From Blasia pusilla (taxonomy: Eukaryota; Marchantiophyta; Marchantiopsida; Blasiales): 64,000 nt of DNA. The position numbers and the translations under genes were made by a program. Below are positions 22,976-33,546 of the stretch, one piece after another (positions within the stretch are counted from its first letter, which is position 1; each line of letters opens with the position of its first letter). The notes below the pieces were generated by a model that was not told where the DNA came from, made no database searches, and saw only the letters and a program-made list of their open reading frames with translations. The stretch lies in assembly GCA_050084515.1 (NCBI GenBank), contig CM114271.1:35030001-35094000 (forward strand), read 5' to 3'.

Positions 22976-23569
22976 TTCTCCTTGTAGGGAATAAGTACAA
23001 TCCGTTCGTTGGGAGGCCACATGTTTGTCCTCGTCCAAGGTTTGTGTCAATTTTTTGGATGTATCCAAATTTGCATATACAAGACAAGGGTCGATAGATA
23101 GCAATGAACAATCTCTATGAAGAAAGTACACGCATTCCTTCTTGTATTGTTTTAGGAAATTAAAGAAGAAATCTTATGAATGATCGAGGATGAAATTTGA
23201 TTTTTTGGGGAATTAGCTTATGAGATCTAATTTAACTGGAGCTCTTTCATAGGGAATAAAGTATGCCTTGGGAGAAGAAAAAAAAGTTAAATTTCTCCAA
23301 CATCAATAACCGCTAATGATCAATCATGAAAATGCCTCTAATTTATGATGCATTGTGTTTCTTCTCATCTTGTCTAAGCTCACTTCCAAAATTGGCAGAC
23401 CCGTGGGAAAAATTGCTTCATTTAAATCAAACCCAAAGGATCTGGCAAGGAAAAACATTAACAGGTTTGGCGGCTGTGGCCATCTTTCTCACTTTCTTGG
23501 CATGATGGAAAATTGGCGCCAAGGTTTTCCATACGCATAACCTTCTCTTCCCTTCCATGAGGGAAAAGG
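22976..23569. other. AT-rich spacer, no gene seen
   Basis: No recognisable coding or structural feature. Confidence 0.5.
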
Positions 23570-23940
23570 TCAAGAATGCACATAGACATGTCCATATCTG
23601 AGGACTTATGTCTATCCCTATGACAGATATGTTCGTACGGGGAGTGGGTACTCGCAAACTGCCTCGCCCGTAACATAGACCCGGGCTTGGTAGCCCACCC
23701 TAGGCTCACCCTCTCATAGGCCAATGAAGGCTGGTGCAGGCCATGTGTAGACTACACCAGGATTTATAGCCCGTACACCCGGTCGGTCCTGCCTCGCCAC
23801 GCCCATACCCATTCCCGCACCTTGAGCCCATGCGGGGTAGGAAAGGTCCATGGTTGCATGTGGACAAAGTCCGTGTCCATAGTCATGTCCATGTCCGTGG
23901 ACTTATGACCGTCCTTTGGAAGGACTGGTTCGTATGGGCC
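23570..23940. repeat. Dispersed repeat R, copy 2
   Basis: GACATGTCCATATC, GGACTTATGTC and GTCCGTGGACTTATGAC motifs with GC-rich CCC/GGG sequence between, as in copies at 930-1050 and 38360-38700. Its right edge meets the chromovirus fragment at 23961. Confidence 0.55.
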
Positions 23941-23998
23941 CCACCTTTCCCTTCTTTCTCATGAAACAGACCTGGAAAGAAGGATTCGTGAAGGATAC

Positions 23999-25432
23999 AT
24001 GAAGGATGAGCAAGCGAGGGAGTACCTTGGGAAGTTAAAGCGGGGCGAGAAGGTGGCCAATCTGAGTTTGAGACACGGCTTGCTAAGGTTTAAGCAGAGC
24101 AGGATCTATGTAGGCCAAGGCAAGCTACGGACCAAGGTGTTTGTGGAATGTCATGATGGACCTTTGGCGGGACACAAAGGGGAGAAATCCACTCTTGCTG
24201 TTTTGTCTAAGAGGTTCTTCTGGCCCAACATGAAGGAAGATGTTGCTCAATATGTGAAAACATGCGTGACCTGCCAGGCGAACCGCGTGTCTTATGCGAA
24301 GAAACAAGGTTTACTTCATCCTTTGCCAATCCCGGAGGGACCCTTGCAAAGCATTAGCATGGATTTCATTACGAGTCTTCCAGAATCTGAGGGATACAAC
24401 GCTATACTTGTGATAGTTGATCGGTTTAGCAAGTTGGGGAGGTTTGTGCCGACGAGAGAGTTTGCGACGGCCTACGCGACTTCCCGACTATTCCTGGATG
24501 GTTGGTGGCGTGTGCACGGATTGCCTAGGAGCATTGTGTCCGATCGGGATCCGAAGTTTACCAGTGCCTTTTGGAAACATCTATTCATGAGGTTCCGGAC
24601 CAAACTCAGCTTTAGTACGGCCTTCCATCCTCAAACGGATGGGCAAACGGAAAAAGTAAACTCGGTCGTAAACCAATACTTACGGAATTACGTGAGTGCG
24701 GACCAAAAAGATTGGGCCAAGTGGTTAAGTATGGCTGAGTATTGTTACAACTCGACTAAGCATTCTGCAACCGGAGAATCTCCGTTTCTTCTGGCGTATC
24801 AAAGAGAACCAGAAGGGCCTCTTGACTTAGCTCTTTCGAAGGGCAATACATCGACACACACTCGTCAAGCAACGGCGGAATGTTTGTTAGTGGAAATGCA
24901 GGAACGACAAGAGCGAGCGAGAGAAAGTCTCGCCAAAGCTCAACTAAGGTACGTAAAGCATGCTAACAAAAGTCGGCGCCATGTGAGTTTCCAAGTTGGG
25001 GAACAAGTGTGGTTGAGTGTTAAGAATCTCACTCTTCCGAAAGAATTGTCTGCAAAATTGTCAGCCAAGTATGCTGGACCGTATGTGATCAAGGCAAGGC
25101 CGTTTGAGGATGTATACACGTTGGAGCTGCCAAACGAGTTCAAGATTCACCCGACTTTCCATGTGTCATTATTGAAGAAGTATCTTCAAGACAATGTGCG
25201 CCCGGAGCTTAAGGAGGATGTTGAGACCACAACCGGTCATCGAAATGAGGAACCAGAGTTTGAGGTTGAGACTATTGCGCTGCCCAGACGTAGGGCCACC
25301 AAGTACGAGTACTTGGTCAAGTGGAAAGGCTATCATGTGAAAGAGGCGACTTGGATTGCGGAGGCGGATCTAGAACATGGGCAAGAAGCATTGCGTGACT
25401 TCAGATGGATGCAAGAAAGGCACGTGCGTTAG
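23999..25432 (+). CDS. Integrase with C-terminal chromodomain (partial pol, open)
   Basis: 477 codons without a stop, the most intact transposon frame in the window. HHCC zinc-binding residues are His52, His59, Cys89 and Cys92. The catalytic triad is Asp122 (SMDFI), Asp182 (SDRDPKF) and Glu218 (GQTEKV), giving the D,D35E spacing. A GPY/F-type module follows (AGPYVIKARPF near 370), and a chromodomain at about 420-470 (YEYLVKWKGYHVKEATWIAE). Chromodomains are thought to steer chromoviruses toward heterochromatin marks such as methylated H3K9. The frame is a fragment of pol: homology starts at 23961 and the upstream RT is missing. The ATG at 23999 is therefore only the first Met in the fragment, not a natural start. 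Confidence 0.93.
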   Translation: MKDEQAREYLGKLKRGEKVANLSLRHGLLRFKQSRIYVGQGKLRTKVFVECHDGPLAGHKGEKSTLAVLSKRFFWPNMKEDVAQYVKTCVTCQANRVSYAKKQGLLHPLPIPEGPLQSISMDFITSLPESEGYNAILVIVDRFSKLGRFVPTREFATAYATSRLFLDGWWRVHGLPRSIVSDRDPKFTSAFWKHLFMRFRTKLSFSTAFHPQTDGQTEKVNSVVNQYLRNYVSADQKDWAKWLSMAEYCYNSTKHSATGESPFLLAYQREPEGPLDLALSKGNTSTHTRQATAECLLVEMQERQERARESLAKAQLRYVKHANKSRRHVSFQVGEQVWLSVKNLTLPKELSAKLSAKYAGPYVIKARPFEDVYTLELPNEFKIHPTFHVSLLKKYLQDNVRPELKEDVETTTGHRNEEPEFEVETIALPRRRATKYEYLVKWKGYHVKEATWIAEADLEHGQEALRDFRWMQERHVR

Positions 25433-26127
25433 TACATGGTGAAGCAATGGACATAACTTGTGACCGGAAAGCTTGGGCCGATAACCCGTTGTAACTAGAA
25501 AGGTTTAGTTGTTGCAATAAAGAAGACATGGATTTGGAGATTCGATGCTTGTATTATAATTTTGAGTTTGGTTTGTGCAAGGCAATGAGTAGTTCTTCAT
25601 ATGCTTAGGATGTAAGTCAAGGAGACCAAACAATGAGTATTTGAGGTGAGAGCTTGTACTCAGATAAGGCATCTAGATCAGGACCAAGTGTTGAAGTACT
25701 AGCATTTGGGCTCGCCCTAACGTCGGCGGGGCAGATGAGTCTGTCTTGGGGTTTGTGGTGATCTCATTCATGTTTCATGACTGAACTTAGTGACGCGCCT
25801 AGGTGGAATACAGGTGACCCAAAAGTAGTACGAGTTGGCTAGGTAGACAGGCGGTTGTTTACAAATAGTGAGTGAAGTGTTAGGTTGCAGACTTAGTGAG
25901 CTTATTTTGATAGTTAGATTAGTTTGGCAGAACTAGTCTAGGCTCATCAGAAAGCAGAAGCTAATAAGTCTAAGTGCTGCAAGCGACAAACCTAAGACTT
26001 AAGCCAAAAAGAGGAATTGCGGGTTAGCTACCAGAACGCGATTCTGTGTTAAGGGGTCGGCTTCCCTAACTTAACATCAATAAGGTTTTGCGTTGATGAG
26101 GACATCAACCTTCTAAGGAGGGGTGAG
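25433..26127 (+). other. 3' untranslated part of the chromovirus
   Basis: Noncoding sequence between the pol stop and the LTR, repeated with small differences at about 31830-32514. It ends in a polypurine tract (AAGGAGGGGTGAG, about 26115-26127). Confidence 0.8.
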
Positions 26128-27157
26128 TGTCGCGACCCTCATAACCAAACAACACCAAATACGCGCCAAGCTTAAACATCGAACTCAAAGGAACTCACGC
26201 CGCGAGGTTTGCGCTTTGAGAGGCGTTTGGAAGAGTCTCTTGAAAAGTCTAAGAGACGAAACGTGGAACAGAGTTGTGCGTTTCATGCGTTAGTGGTCGC
26301 GACCAGGAAACCTAGACCAAACGCGAACCGAGACTTGAGATGAGTTGAGTCTTGGAGGTTGGTTGCCAAAGAGGTGAGAACCAGTTTGGAACACGGCTAG
26401 CGTTTGGGAGAATCTGACTGTGTTTAGGACCATAACGTTGAGCTCCGAGATGCGTTCGGGACAAGTAAGGACGCGTTGGAAAGCTGATCTTGAGACGCTT
26501 CCAACGCACCAAAGATCTCAGCAAACGCATAAGTACAGACTGAGATATTGGCCGAAAACGATTCAGAGAGCAATCGGGTTGAGGGCCAATTGGAGGGGCC
26601 CGGGTGTCTTTCCCTAAATGTAGGGGGCCCCCGGAGATCCCCAGAAGTACTAGTAAGGGGAGTACCTTCTCTAAGATGTCTCCGGAAACGAAACCCCACT
26701 TTGGGCGCCAAACGGCGTTTGAGGCACGGATGAAACGGGAGTTTGGCGCTGAAACCCAAACCCAAACCTGATCCAAGGGAGTGGACTTTGCACGCCACAC
26801 TTGGATTCCAACCCGAGATTCACTTCGATGCGAGTCTTGGTGAGGAACTCATTGGATGTTCATCGGACAGTTGGAACCGCTAGCGCGAAACGCCGTTGCA
26901 GGTGTTCCTCGAACCGACTGAGAAGTCTGTCCCAAGTCTTTCGAGACTTGCCCGTGTTGGAAACCGCGAAACTAGGAAGGTTGAGCTTGAAGAGAGAGTC
27001 CGAGACGAGAACTCGGAAAGTAATCCCGCTGATTGATCCAAGACCCGACTAACCGAAGTGCGTGTTTGGATGTAGATCAGCGTTGAGAGCGTGACCTACT
27101 GAACGCACGCTTCCGCAACAAACAAGATTAACGTTCAAGAAGAGTAGGCGCACGACA
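26128..27157 (+). repeat. Chromovirus LTR (shared, 1030 bp)
   Basis: It starts TGTCGCGACCCTCATAACC and ends GCGCACGACA. A polypurine tract precedes it and a primer-binding site follows, so it serves as 3' LTR of the left copy and 5' LTR of the right copy. Confidence 0.92.
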
Positions 27158-27159
27158 CG

Positions 27160-27171
27160 TGGTATCAGAGC
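27160..27171 (+). other. Primer-binding site for initiator Met-tRNA
   Basis: TGGTATCAGAGC, two bases after the LTR end, is the usual complement of the 3' end of plant initiator Met-tRNA. Confidence 0.93.
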
Positions 27172-27309
27172 AATTCCTTGATGAGCGTGAACTTGGGGTC
27201 GTTGAAGATCTGGACGTTTGGGGAGAACTCAAGGTAGCCGGAAGACCGCGACGCCGAGGAGGAACGCAAGAGGCGAGGAGGAGATCTGAGAAAAGGCGAC
27301 GACTCGCAA

Positions 27310-28420
27310 ATGGCGACCAAGGGCGAAGAACCGAGGAAACCGCGAGTCAAAGCAAAGAAGCCAAGAGACAAATCAATGACGGACCGAGAGCCGGAGGTGG
27401 AATTTGTGACTCCCGAAGTGCCGAGTCCCAGACATGAGGATGTTCCAACCGAAAATCTTTCCGCGGGACCTTCGGGTCCAAACTTACACGATCCGGCCTT
27501 TTATACCCAAATGATGGGATTGATGAAGGTGATGGCGACCAGATGGTGAACAGAGCAAGGTGATCTCGAATTCAAGTCAAATGGAGCCTCTAGTTCGGCA
27601 AGAAGCTTTGTAAGACTAATTTGCCAACGCCATTCACAGGAATGGGGCGTTTCGAAAGTGAGCGAGTTTCTAACGGAACTTGAACTCTATTTCAAGCGCA
27701 AAAGGCAGATTTAACAAGACAAGGTGATCAGAGCGGTCACGTTTCTTCAAGGATCACGCTCTCCATTGGTGGACGGCTCACCGGAAAGAACATCTAGGTC
27801 GTGGGAAAACGTTGAATTGGGAAGATTTCAAGGAGTTGATTGGGAACCGATTCACCCGGAATATCGTGAGTACCGCGATGGCATGGAGGTGGTGAGGTTG
27901 CGCCAGAGTGGATCACTTGGCGCTTATGTAAAGTAGAGTTTAGTGCGCTCATGAGTGCACTTTCCACGGATGAACATACTAAAAGGTGATCTTCCTAAGT
28001 GGGCTCAAACCGAGTGCCGAGAAGGCTCTCTTTGTATGCCTCACATCCCGAGCAGACGTCGCGGACCTCTTGAGACTAGCCGAGCGGATTGGGGACGATG
28101 AAGTCCAACACCCAAACCCTTTGAGACAAAAAAAGTTTTTCTAAGTTCTGAGAAGAATAAAGGGACATCCAAGAGGGTTTGGAATGGGGGTGAGCGACCA
28201 CGGAGGGTCTCCCCAGCGGTAAACGAGTGGAACTCAAGGCGAAGCCGAAGGGGCCGCCGTTTACGAAGTCAACGAATGCCAAAGTGATTTGTTATAATTG
28301 TGGCGAACCAGGGCATATGGCTAAGGAATGTGTGAGGCCCAAGGTTAGTAAACCGAGTATGATTGCGTTTGCCGCTAAGCATTTATCGGAGGGAGATCTA
28401 GATACATCTCTACAGGTCAC
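27310..28420 (+). pseudogene. gag of the chromovirus
   Basis: The frame begins with a basic N-terminus (ATKGEEPRKPRVKAKKPRDK) and runs to about 27549. A capsid-like stretch follows in broken frames (GRFESERVSEFLTELELYFK near 27643-27700, then shifts). A perfect zinc knuckle, CYNCGEPGHMAKEC, lies at about 28291-28332. Several frameshifts and stops show it is not functional. Confidence 0.8.
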
Positions 28421-29949
28421 CAAGAGGACGCCCAATTTGGTTTACCTAGGATCCAAGATCGCTAATCGCGATGTGATGTTGCTCGTTGATACAAAGCTTC
28501 GACTCATTCTTGAGTCCGAGAATCGTAAAAACGTTGGGATTTCCAACCACCAAAGCGGATGAACCCATTAGGGTAGGATTCGCGGGAGGAAAATCCCACC
28601 AGACATCAGATCTAGTTTTAGGGCTAGTTGTGAGATGCGGAGTATTTGAGTTGAAGGAGAATTTTACTGATTTAGTAGATGGACGGTATCGACGGAGTCT
28701 TGGGGAACACGTTCTTGGATGCGTATGAGGTGGAACTGAGGCGGAGACCTTTGAGGTTAAGCGTCTTGGTTAACGGCAAACAGACGGACGTCTGATTGGT
28801 TCGTGAGGTGCCTAGAAAGACGGAGTTGGTGAACGCCATCACGAGGACGAGTATGGCCGAGTTAGAGGAAGGATTCCTTTGCTTGATGAGACGAGTAGAG
28901 GATGATGCAAGCGCAAGATGCAGAGATCAGAACTCAGCTTCAAGGGAGATCCCTGAAACACTCAAGAGAGTTGTGAAAGAATTTGAAGATGTGTTGACTA
29001 AGGAGCTTCCGACTGAGTTGCCACCACATAGGGCGGTTGATCATAAGATTGAGGTGATACCAGGATCTCAACCACCTTCAAAGGCACCATATAGGTTGAA
29101 TCAAGAGGAACTTGCTGAGTTGAAGAAACAGTTGGGTGAACTCCTAGAGAGGGGTTACATCCGAACGCAGCAAGTCACCTTATGGGGCGCCTGGCCCCTT
29201 TGTCAAGAAGAAGGATGGGAAGTTGAGACTCGTGTTGATTATCGGGCGCTGAATAAAGTGACGGTAAGGAATAACTATCCTCTACCGAGGATGGATGACC
29301 TCTTTGATCGATTGTCGGGTGCCAAGTATTTCAGCCGGATTGACCTGAAATCAGGATATTATCAGATTCGGATTGCCGAGCGGATGTAGAGAAGACCGCC
29401 TGTAGGACGAGATACGGTTCGTTCGAGTTTGTAGTAATGCCTTTCGGTCTTTGTAATGCGCCTCCGACGTTTACCACTTTGATGAACTCCATCTTTCACA
29501 AGGAGACGGATGAGTTTGTGATCATCTATATAGATGACATACTCATCTATTCGAAAACACTAGAGGAGCACGCTCGACATTTGAAGACGGTGTTTGAGAA
29601 ACTTAGGGCGAACAAGCTGTATGCGAATGCGGATAAGAGTGAGTTCGGTTTGACGAAGATCAAGTTCTTGGGACATGTGGTCAGTGCGGATGGAGTGAGT
29701 CCAGACATGGAAAAGGTGAGCGCGATTGCCGAATGGGAACCGCCTTCCACGGTGAAGGGGATGAGAAGGTTCATCGGAGCTGTCCAGTTTTACCGGACAT
29801 ACGTGAAGAATTTTTCGGGCATAGTGAAACCTCTCACGGATTGGACCGCAAAGTTTGCCAATACTGCATGGACCGAGGAAGTGGATAAAGCGCTCAATCG
29901 AAGTCAAAGAGATCCTCTCAGAGAACCGATTGAAATCGCCGGAGTTTGA
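28421..29949 (+). pseudogene. Protease and reverse transcriptase of the chromovirus
   Basis: A degenerate aspartic protease (MLLVDT near 28476, then SFLSPRIVKTLGFP in a shifted frame) is followed by RT. RT motifs are [46 protein letters not shown] (catalytic Asp), MPFGLCNAPPTF and IIYIDDILIYSK (catalytic DD, near 29525-29545), then GAVQFYRTYVKNFS. A frameshift near 29385 separates the two halves of RT. The sequence is typical of chromoviruses and unlike the RT of copy A. Confidence 0.88.
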
Positions 29950-30354
29950 ACAACGTTCGAGGTGCACACGGATGCTAGTGATTTCGCGATTGCAGGAATG
30001 TTGGTGCAAAAAGGGAGACCTGTAGCATACGAAAGCAAGAAGCTGACCGACACCAAAAGGAGATGGCCTACTCATGAGAAAGAGTTGTTTGCGGTGGTTC
30101 ATTGCTTGAGGAAGTGGCGTCACTATTTGGGACTTCACAGGACTCGAGTATTCACCGATAACATATCGCTCAAGTATTTTGAGACCCAGGATCGCGTGAC
30201 GCCAAAACAACTTCGGTGGCATGATACCTTGGCGTTGATGAATGTGGAGCTAATCCACAAGCCGGGGAAAGACAATGTCATTCCAGATGCGTTAAGTCGC
30301 AGGGATGAACACATGCCATCGATTTACACAAGTGTTGAGAGCAATGTTCCCTAA
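29950..30354 (+). pseudogene. RNase H of the chromovirus
   Basis: Motifs HTDASDFAIAGMLVQ, HEKELFAVVHCLRKW, VFTDNISLKYF and HKPGKDNVIPDALSR follow a stop at about 29947-29949. The frame is open to the stop at 30352-30354. Confidence 0.88.
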
Positions 30355-31830
30355 TGAAACAGACCTGGAAAGAAGGATTCGTGAAGGATACATGAAGGAT
30401 GAGCAAGCGAGGGAGTACCTTGGGAAGTTAAAGCGGGGCGAGAAGGTGGCCAATCTGAGTTTGAGACACGGCTTGCTAAGGTTTAAGCAGAGCAGGATCT
30501 ATGTAGGCCAAGGCAAGCTACGGACCAAGGTGTTTGTGGAATGTCATGATGGACCTTTGGCGGGACACAAAGGGGAGAAATCCACTTTTTGTTTTGTCTA
30601 AGAGGTTCTTCTGGCCCAACATGAAGGAAGATGTTGCTCAATATGTGAAAACATGCGTGACCTGCCAGGCGAACCGCGTGTCTTATGCGAAGAAACAAGG
30701 TTTACTTCATCCTTTGCCAATCCCGGAGGGACCCTTGCAAAGCATTAGCATGGATTTCATTACGAGTCTTCCAACTGAGGGATACAACGCTATACTTGTG
30801 ATAGTTGATCGGTTTAGCAAGTTGGGGAGGTTTGTGCCGACGAGAGAGTTTGCGACGGCCTACGCGACTTCCCGACTATTCCTGGATGGTTGGTGGCGTT
30901 GCACGGATTGCCTAGGAGCATTGTGTCCGATCGGGATCCGAAGTTTACCCAAGTGCCTTTGGAAACATCTATTCATGAGGTTCCGGACCAAACTCAGCTT
31001 TAGTACGGCCTTCCATCCTCAAACGGATGGGCAAACGGAAAAAAGTAAACTCGGGTCGTGAAACCAATACTTACGGAATTACGTGAGTGCGGACCAAAAA
31101 GATTGGGCCAAGTGGTTAAGTATGGCTGAGTATTGTTACAACTCGACTAAGCATCTCGCAACCGAGAATCTCCGTTTCTTCTGGGGCGTATCAAAGAGAA
31201 CCAGAAAGGGCCTCTTGACTTAGCTCTTTCGAAGGGCAATACATCGACACACACTCGTCAAGCAACGGCGGAATGTTTGTTAGTGGAAATGCAGAACGAC
31301 AAGAGCGAAGCGAGAGAAAGTCTCGCCAAAGCTCAACTAAGGTACGTAAAGCATGCTAACAAAAGTCGGCGCCATGTGAGTTTCCAAGTTGGGGAACAAG
31401 TGTGGTTGAGTGTTAAGAATCTCACTCTTCCGAAAGAATTGTCTCGCAAAATTGTCACCAAGTATGTTGGACCGTATGTGATCAAGGCAAGGCCGTTTGA
31501 GGATGTATACACGTTGAGCCGCTAAACGAGTTCAAGATTCACCCGACTTTCCATGTGTCATTATTGAAGAAGTATCTTCAAGACAATGTGCGTCCGGAGC
31601 GAAGGAGGATGTTGAGACCACAACCGGTCATCGAAATGAGGAACCAGAGTTTGAGGTTGAGACTATTCTGCGTTCCAGACGTAGGGGCCACCAAGCACGC
31701 AGTACTTGGTCAAGTGGAAAGGCTATCATGTGAAAGAGGCGACTTGGATTATGGAGGCGGATCTAGAACATGGGCAAGAAGCATTGCGTGACTTCAGATG
31801 GATGCAAGAAAGGCACGGCGTTAGTACATG
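30355..31830 (+). pseudogene. Integrase-chromodomain, second chromovirus copy (frameshifted)
   Basis: It aligns along its length with the open frame at 23999-25432 but has about ten one- to three-base insertions or deletions, for example near 30590, 30770, 30899, 30950, 31045, 31155 and 31520. Residues of the HHCC and DDE motifs remain readable in pieces. The differences often fall at or beside CG dinucleotides, which may reflect decay or sequencing/consensus error. Confidence 0.88.
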
Positions 31831-32514
31831 GTGAAGCAATGGACATAACTTGTGACCGGAAAGCTTGGGCCGATAACCCGTTGTAACTAGAAAGTTTTAG
31901 TTGTTGCAATAAAGAAGACATGGATTTGGAGATTCGATGCTTGTATTATAATTTTGAGTTTGGTTTGTGCAAGGCAATGAGTAGTTCTTCATATGCTTAG
32001 GATGTAAGTCAAGGAGACCAAACAATGAGTATTTGAGGTGAGAGCTTGTACTCGAGATAAGGCATCTAGATCGGGACCAAGTGTTGAAGTACTAGCATTT
32101 GGGCTCGCCCTAACGTCGGCGGGGCAGATGAGTCATCTTGGGGTTTGTGGTGATCTCATTCATGTTTCATGACTGAACTTAGTGACGCGCCTAGGTGGAA
32201 TACAGGTGACCCAAAAGTAGAACGAGTTGGCTAGGTAGACAGGCGGTTGTTTACAAATAGTGAGTGAAGTGTTAGGTTGCAGACTTAGTGAGCTTATTTT
32301 GATAGTTAGATTAGTTTGGCAGAACTAGTCTAGGCTCATCGTAAAGCGAAGCTAATAAGTCTAAAGTCGCAAGCGACAAACCTAAGACTTAAGCCAAAAA
32401 GAGGAATTGCGGGTTAGCTACGTAACGCGATTCGTGTTAAGGGTCGGCTTCCCTAACTTAACATCAATAAGGTTTTGCGTTGATGAGGACATCAACCTTC
32501 TAAGGAGGGGTGAG
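31831..32514 (+). other. 3' untranslated part of the second chromovirus copy
   Basis: Repeats 25433-26127 with scattered differences and ends in the same polypurine tract. No gene. Confidence 0.8.
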
Positions 32515-33546
32515 TGTCGCGACCCTCATAACCAAACAACACCAAATACGCGCTAAGCGAAACATCGAACTCAAAGGAACTCACGCCGCGAGGTTTGCGC
32601 TTTGAGAGGCGTTTGGAAGAGTCTCTTGAAAAGTCTAAGAGACTAAACGTGGAACAGAGAGTTGTGCGTTTCATGCGTTAGTGGTCGCGACCAGAAACCT
32701 AGACCAAACGCGAACCGAGACTTGAGATGAGTTGAGTCTTGGAGGTTGGTTGCCAAAGAGGTGAGAACCGATTTGGAACACGGCTAGCGTTTGGGAGAAT
32801 CTGACTGTGTTTAGGACCATAACGTTGAGCCCGAGATGCGTTCGGGACAAGTAAGGACGCGTTGGAAAGCTGATCTTGAGACGCTTCCAACGCACCAAAG
32901 ATCTCAGCAAACGCATAAGTACAGACTGAGATATTGGCCGAAAACGATTCAGAGAGCAATCGGGTTGAGGGCCAATTGGAGGGGCCCGGGTGTCTTTCCC
33001 TAAATGTAGGGGGCCCCCGGAGATCCCCAGAAGTACTAGTAAGGGGAGTACCTTCTCTAAGATGTCTCCGGAAACGAAACCCCACTTTGGGCGCCAAACG
33101 GCGTTTGAGGCACGGATGAAACGGGAGTTTGGCGCTGAAACCCAAACCCAAACCCGATCCAAGGGAGTGGACTTTGTACGCCACACTTGGATTCCAACCG
33201 AGATTCACCGTCAAGTGCGAGTCTTGGTGAGGAACTCATTGGATGTTCATCGGACGATTGGAACCGCTAGGCGCGAAACGCCACAGTGCAGTTGTTCCTG
33301 AACCGACCAGAAAGTCTGTCCCAAGTCTTTCGAGACTTGCCCGTGTTGGAAACCGCGAAACTAGGAAGGTTGAGCTTGAAGAGAGAGTCCGAGACGAGAA
33401 CTCGGAAAGTAATCCCGCTGATTGATCCAAGACCCGACTAACCGAAGTGCGTGTTTGGATGTAGATCAGCGTTGAGAGCGTGACCTACTGAACGCACGCT
33501 TCCGCAACAAACAAGATTAACGTTCAAGAAGAGTAGGCGCACGACA
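32515..33546 (+). repeat. Chromovirus 3' LTR (1032 bp)
   Basis: Near-copy of 26128-27157 with the same TGTCGCGACC start and GCGCACGACA end. The following bases are CCCAT; the partner target duplication cannot be checked because the 5' end of the array is missing. Confidence 0.92.

Larger units (their letters stand above)
23961..33546 (+). mobile_element. Chromovirus (Ty3/gypsy) array: partial body - LTR - body - LTR
   Basis: 23961-27157 repeats 30355-33546 (integrase to LTR end). The array is therefore a 5'-truncated copy whose 3' LTR (26128-27157) also serves as 5' LTR of a second copy (27158-33546). The second body has a Met-tRNA primer site, gag with zinc knuckle, protease, RT, RNase H, integrase and chromodomain, a polypurine tract and LTR. 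Unequal recombination between LTRs or a tandem insertion could produce this. The second copy has many single-base indels and the first has few. Confidence 0.9.
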
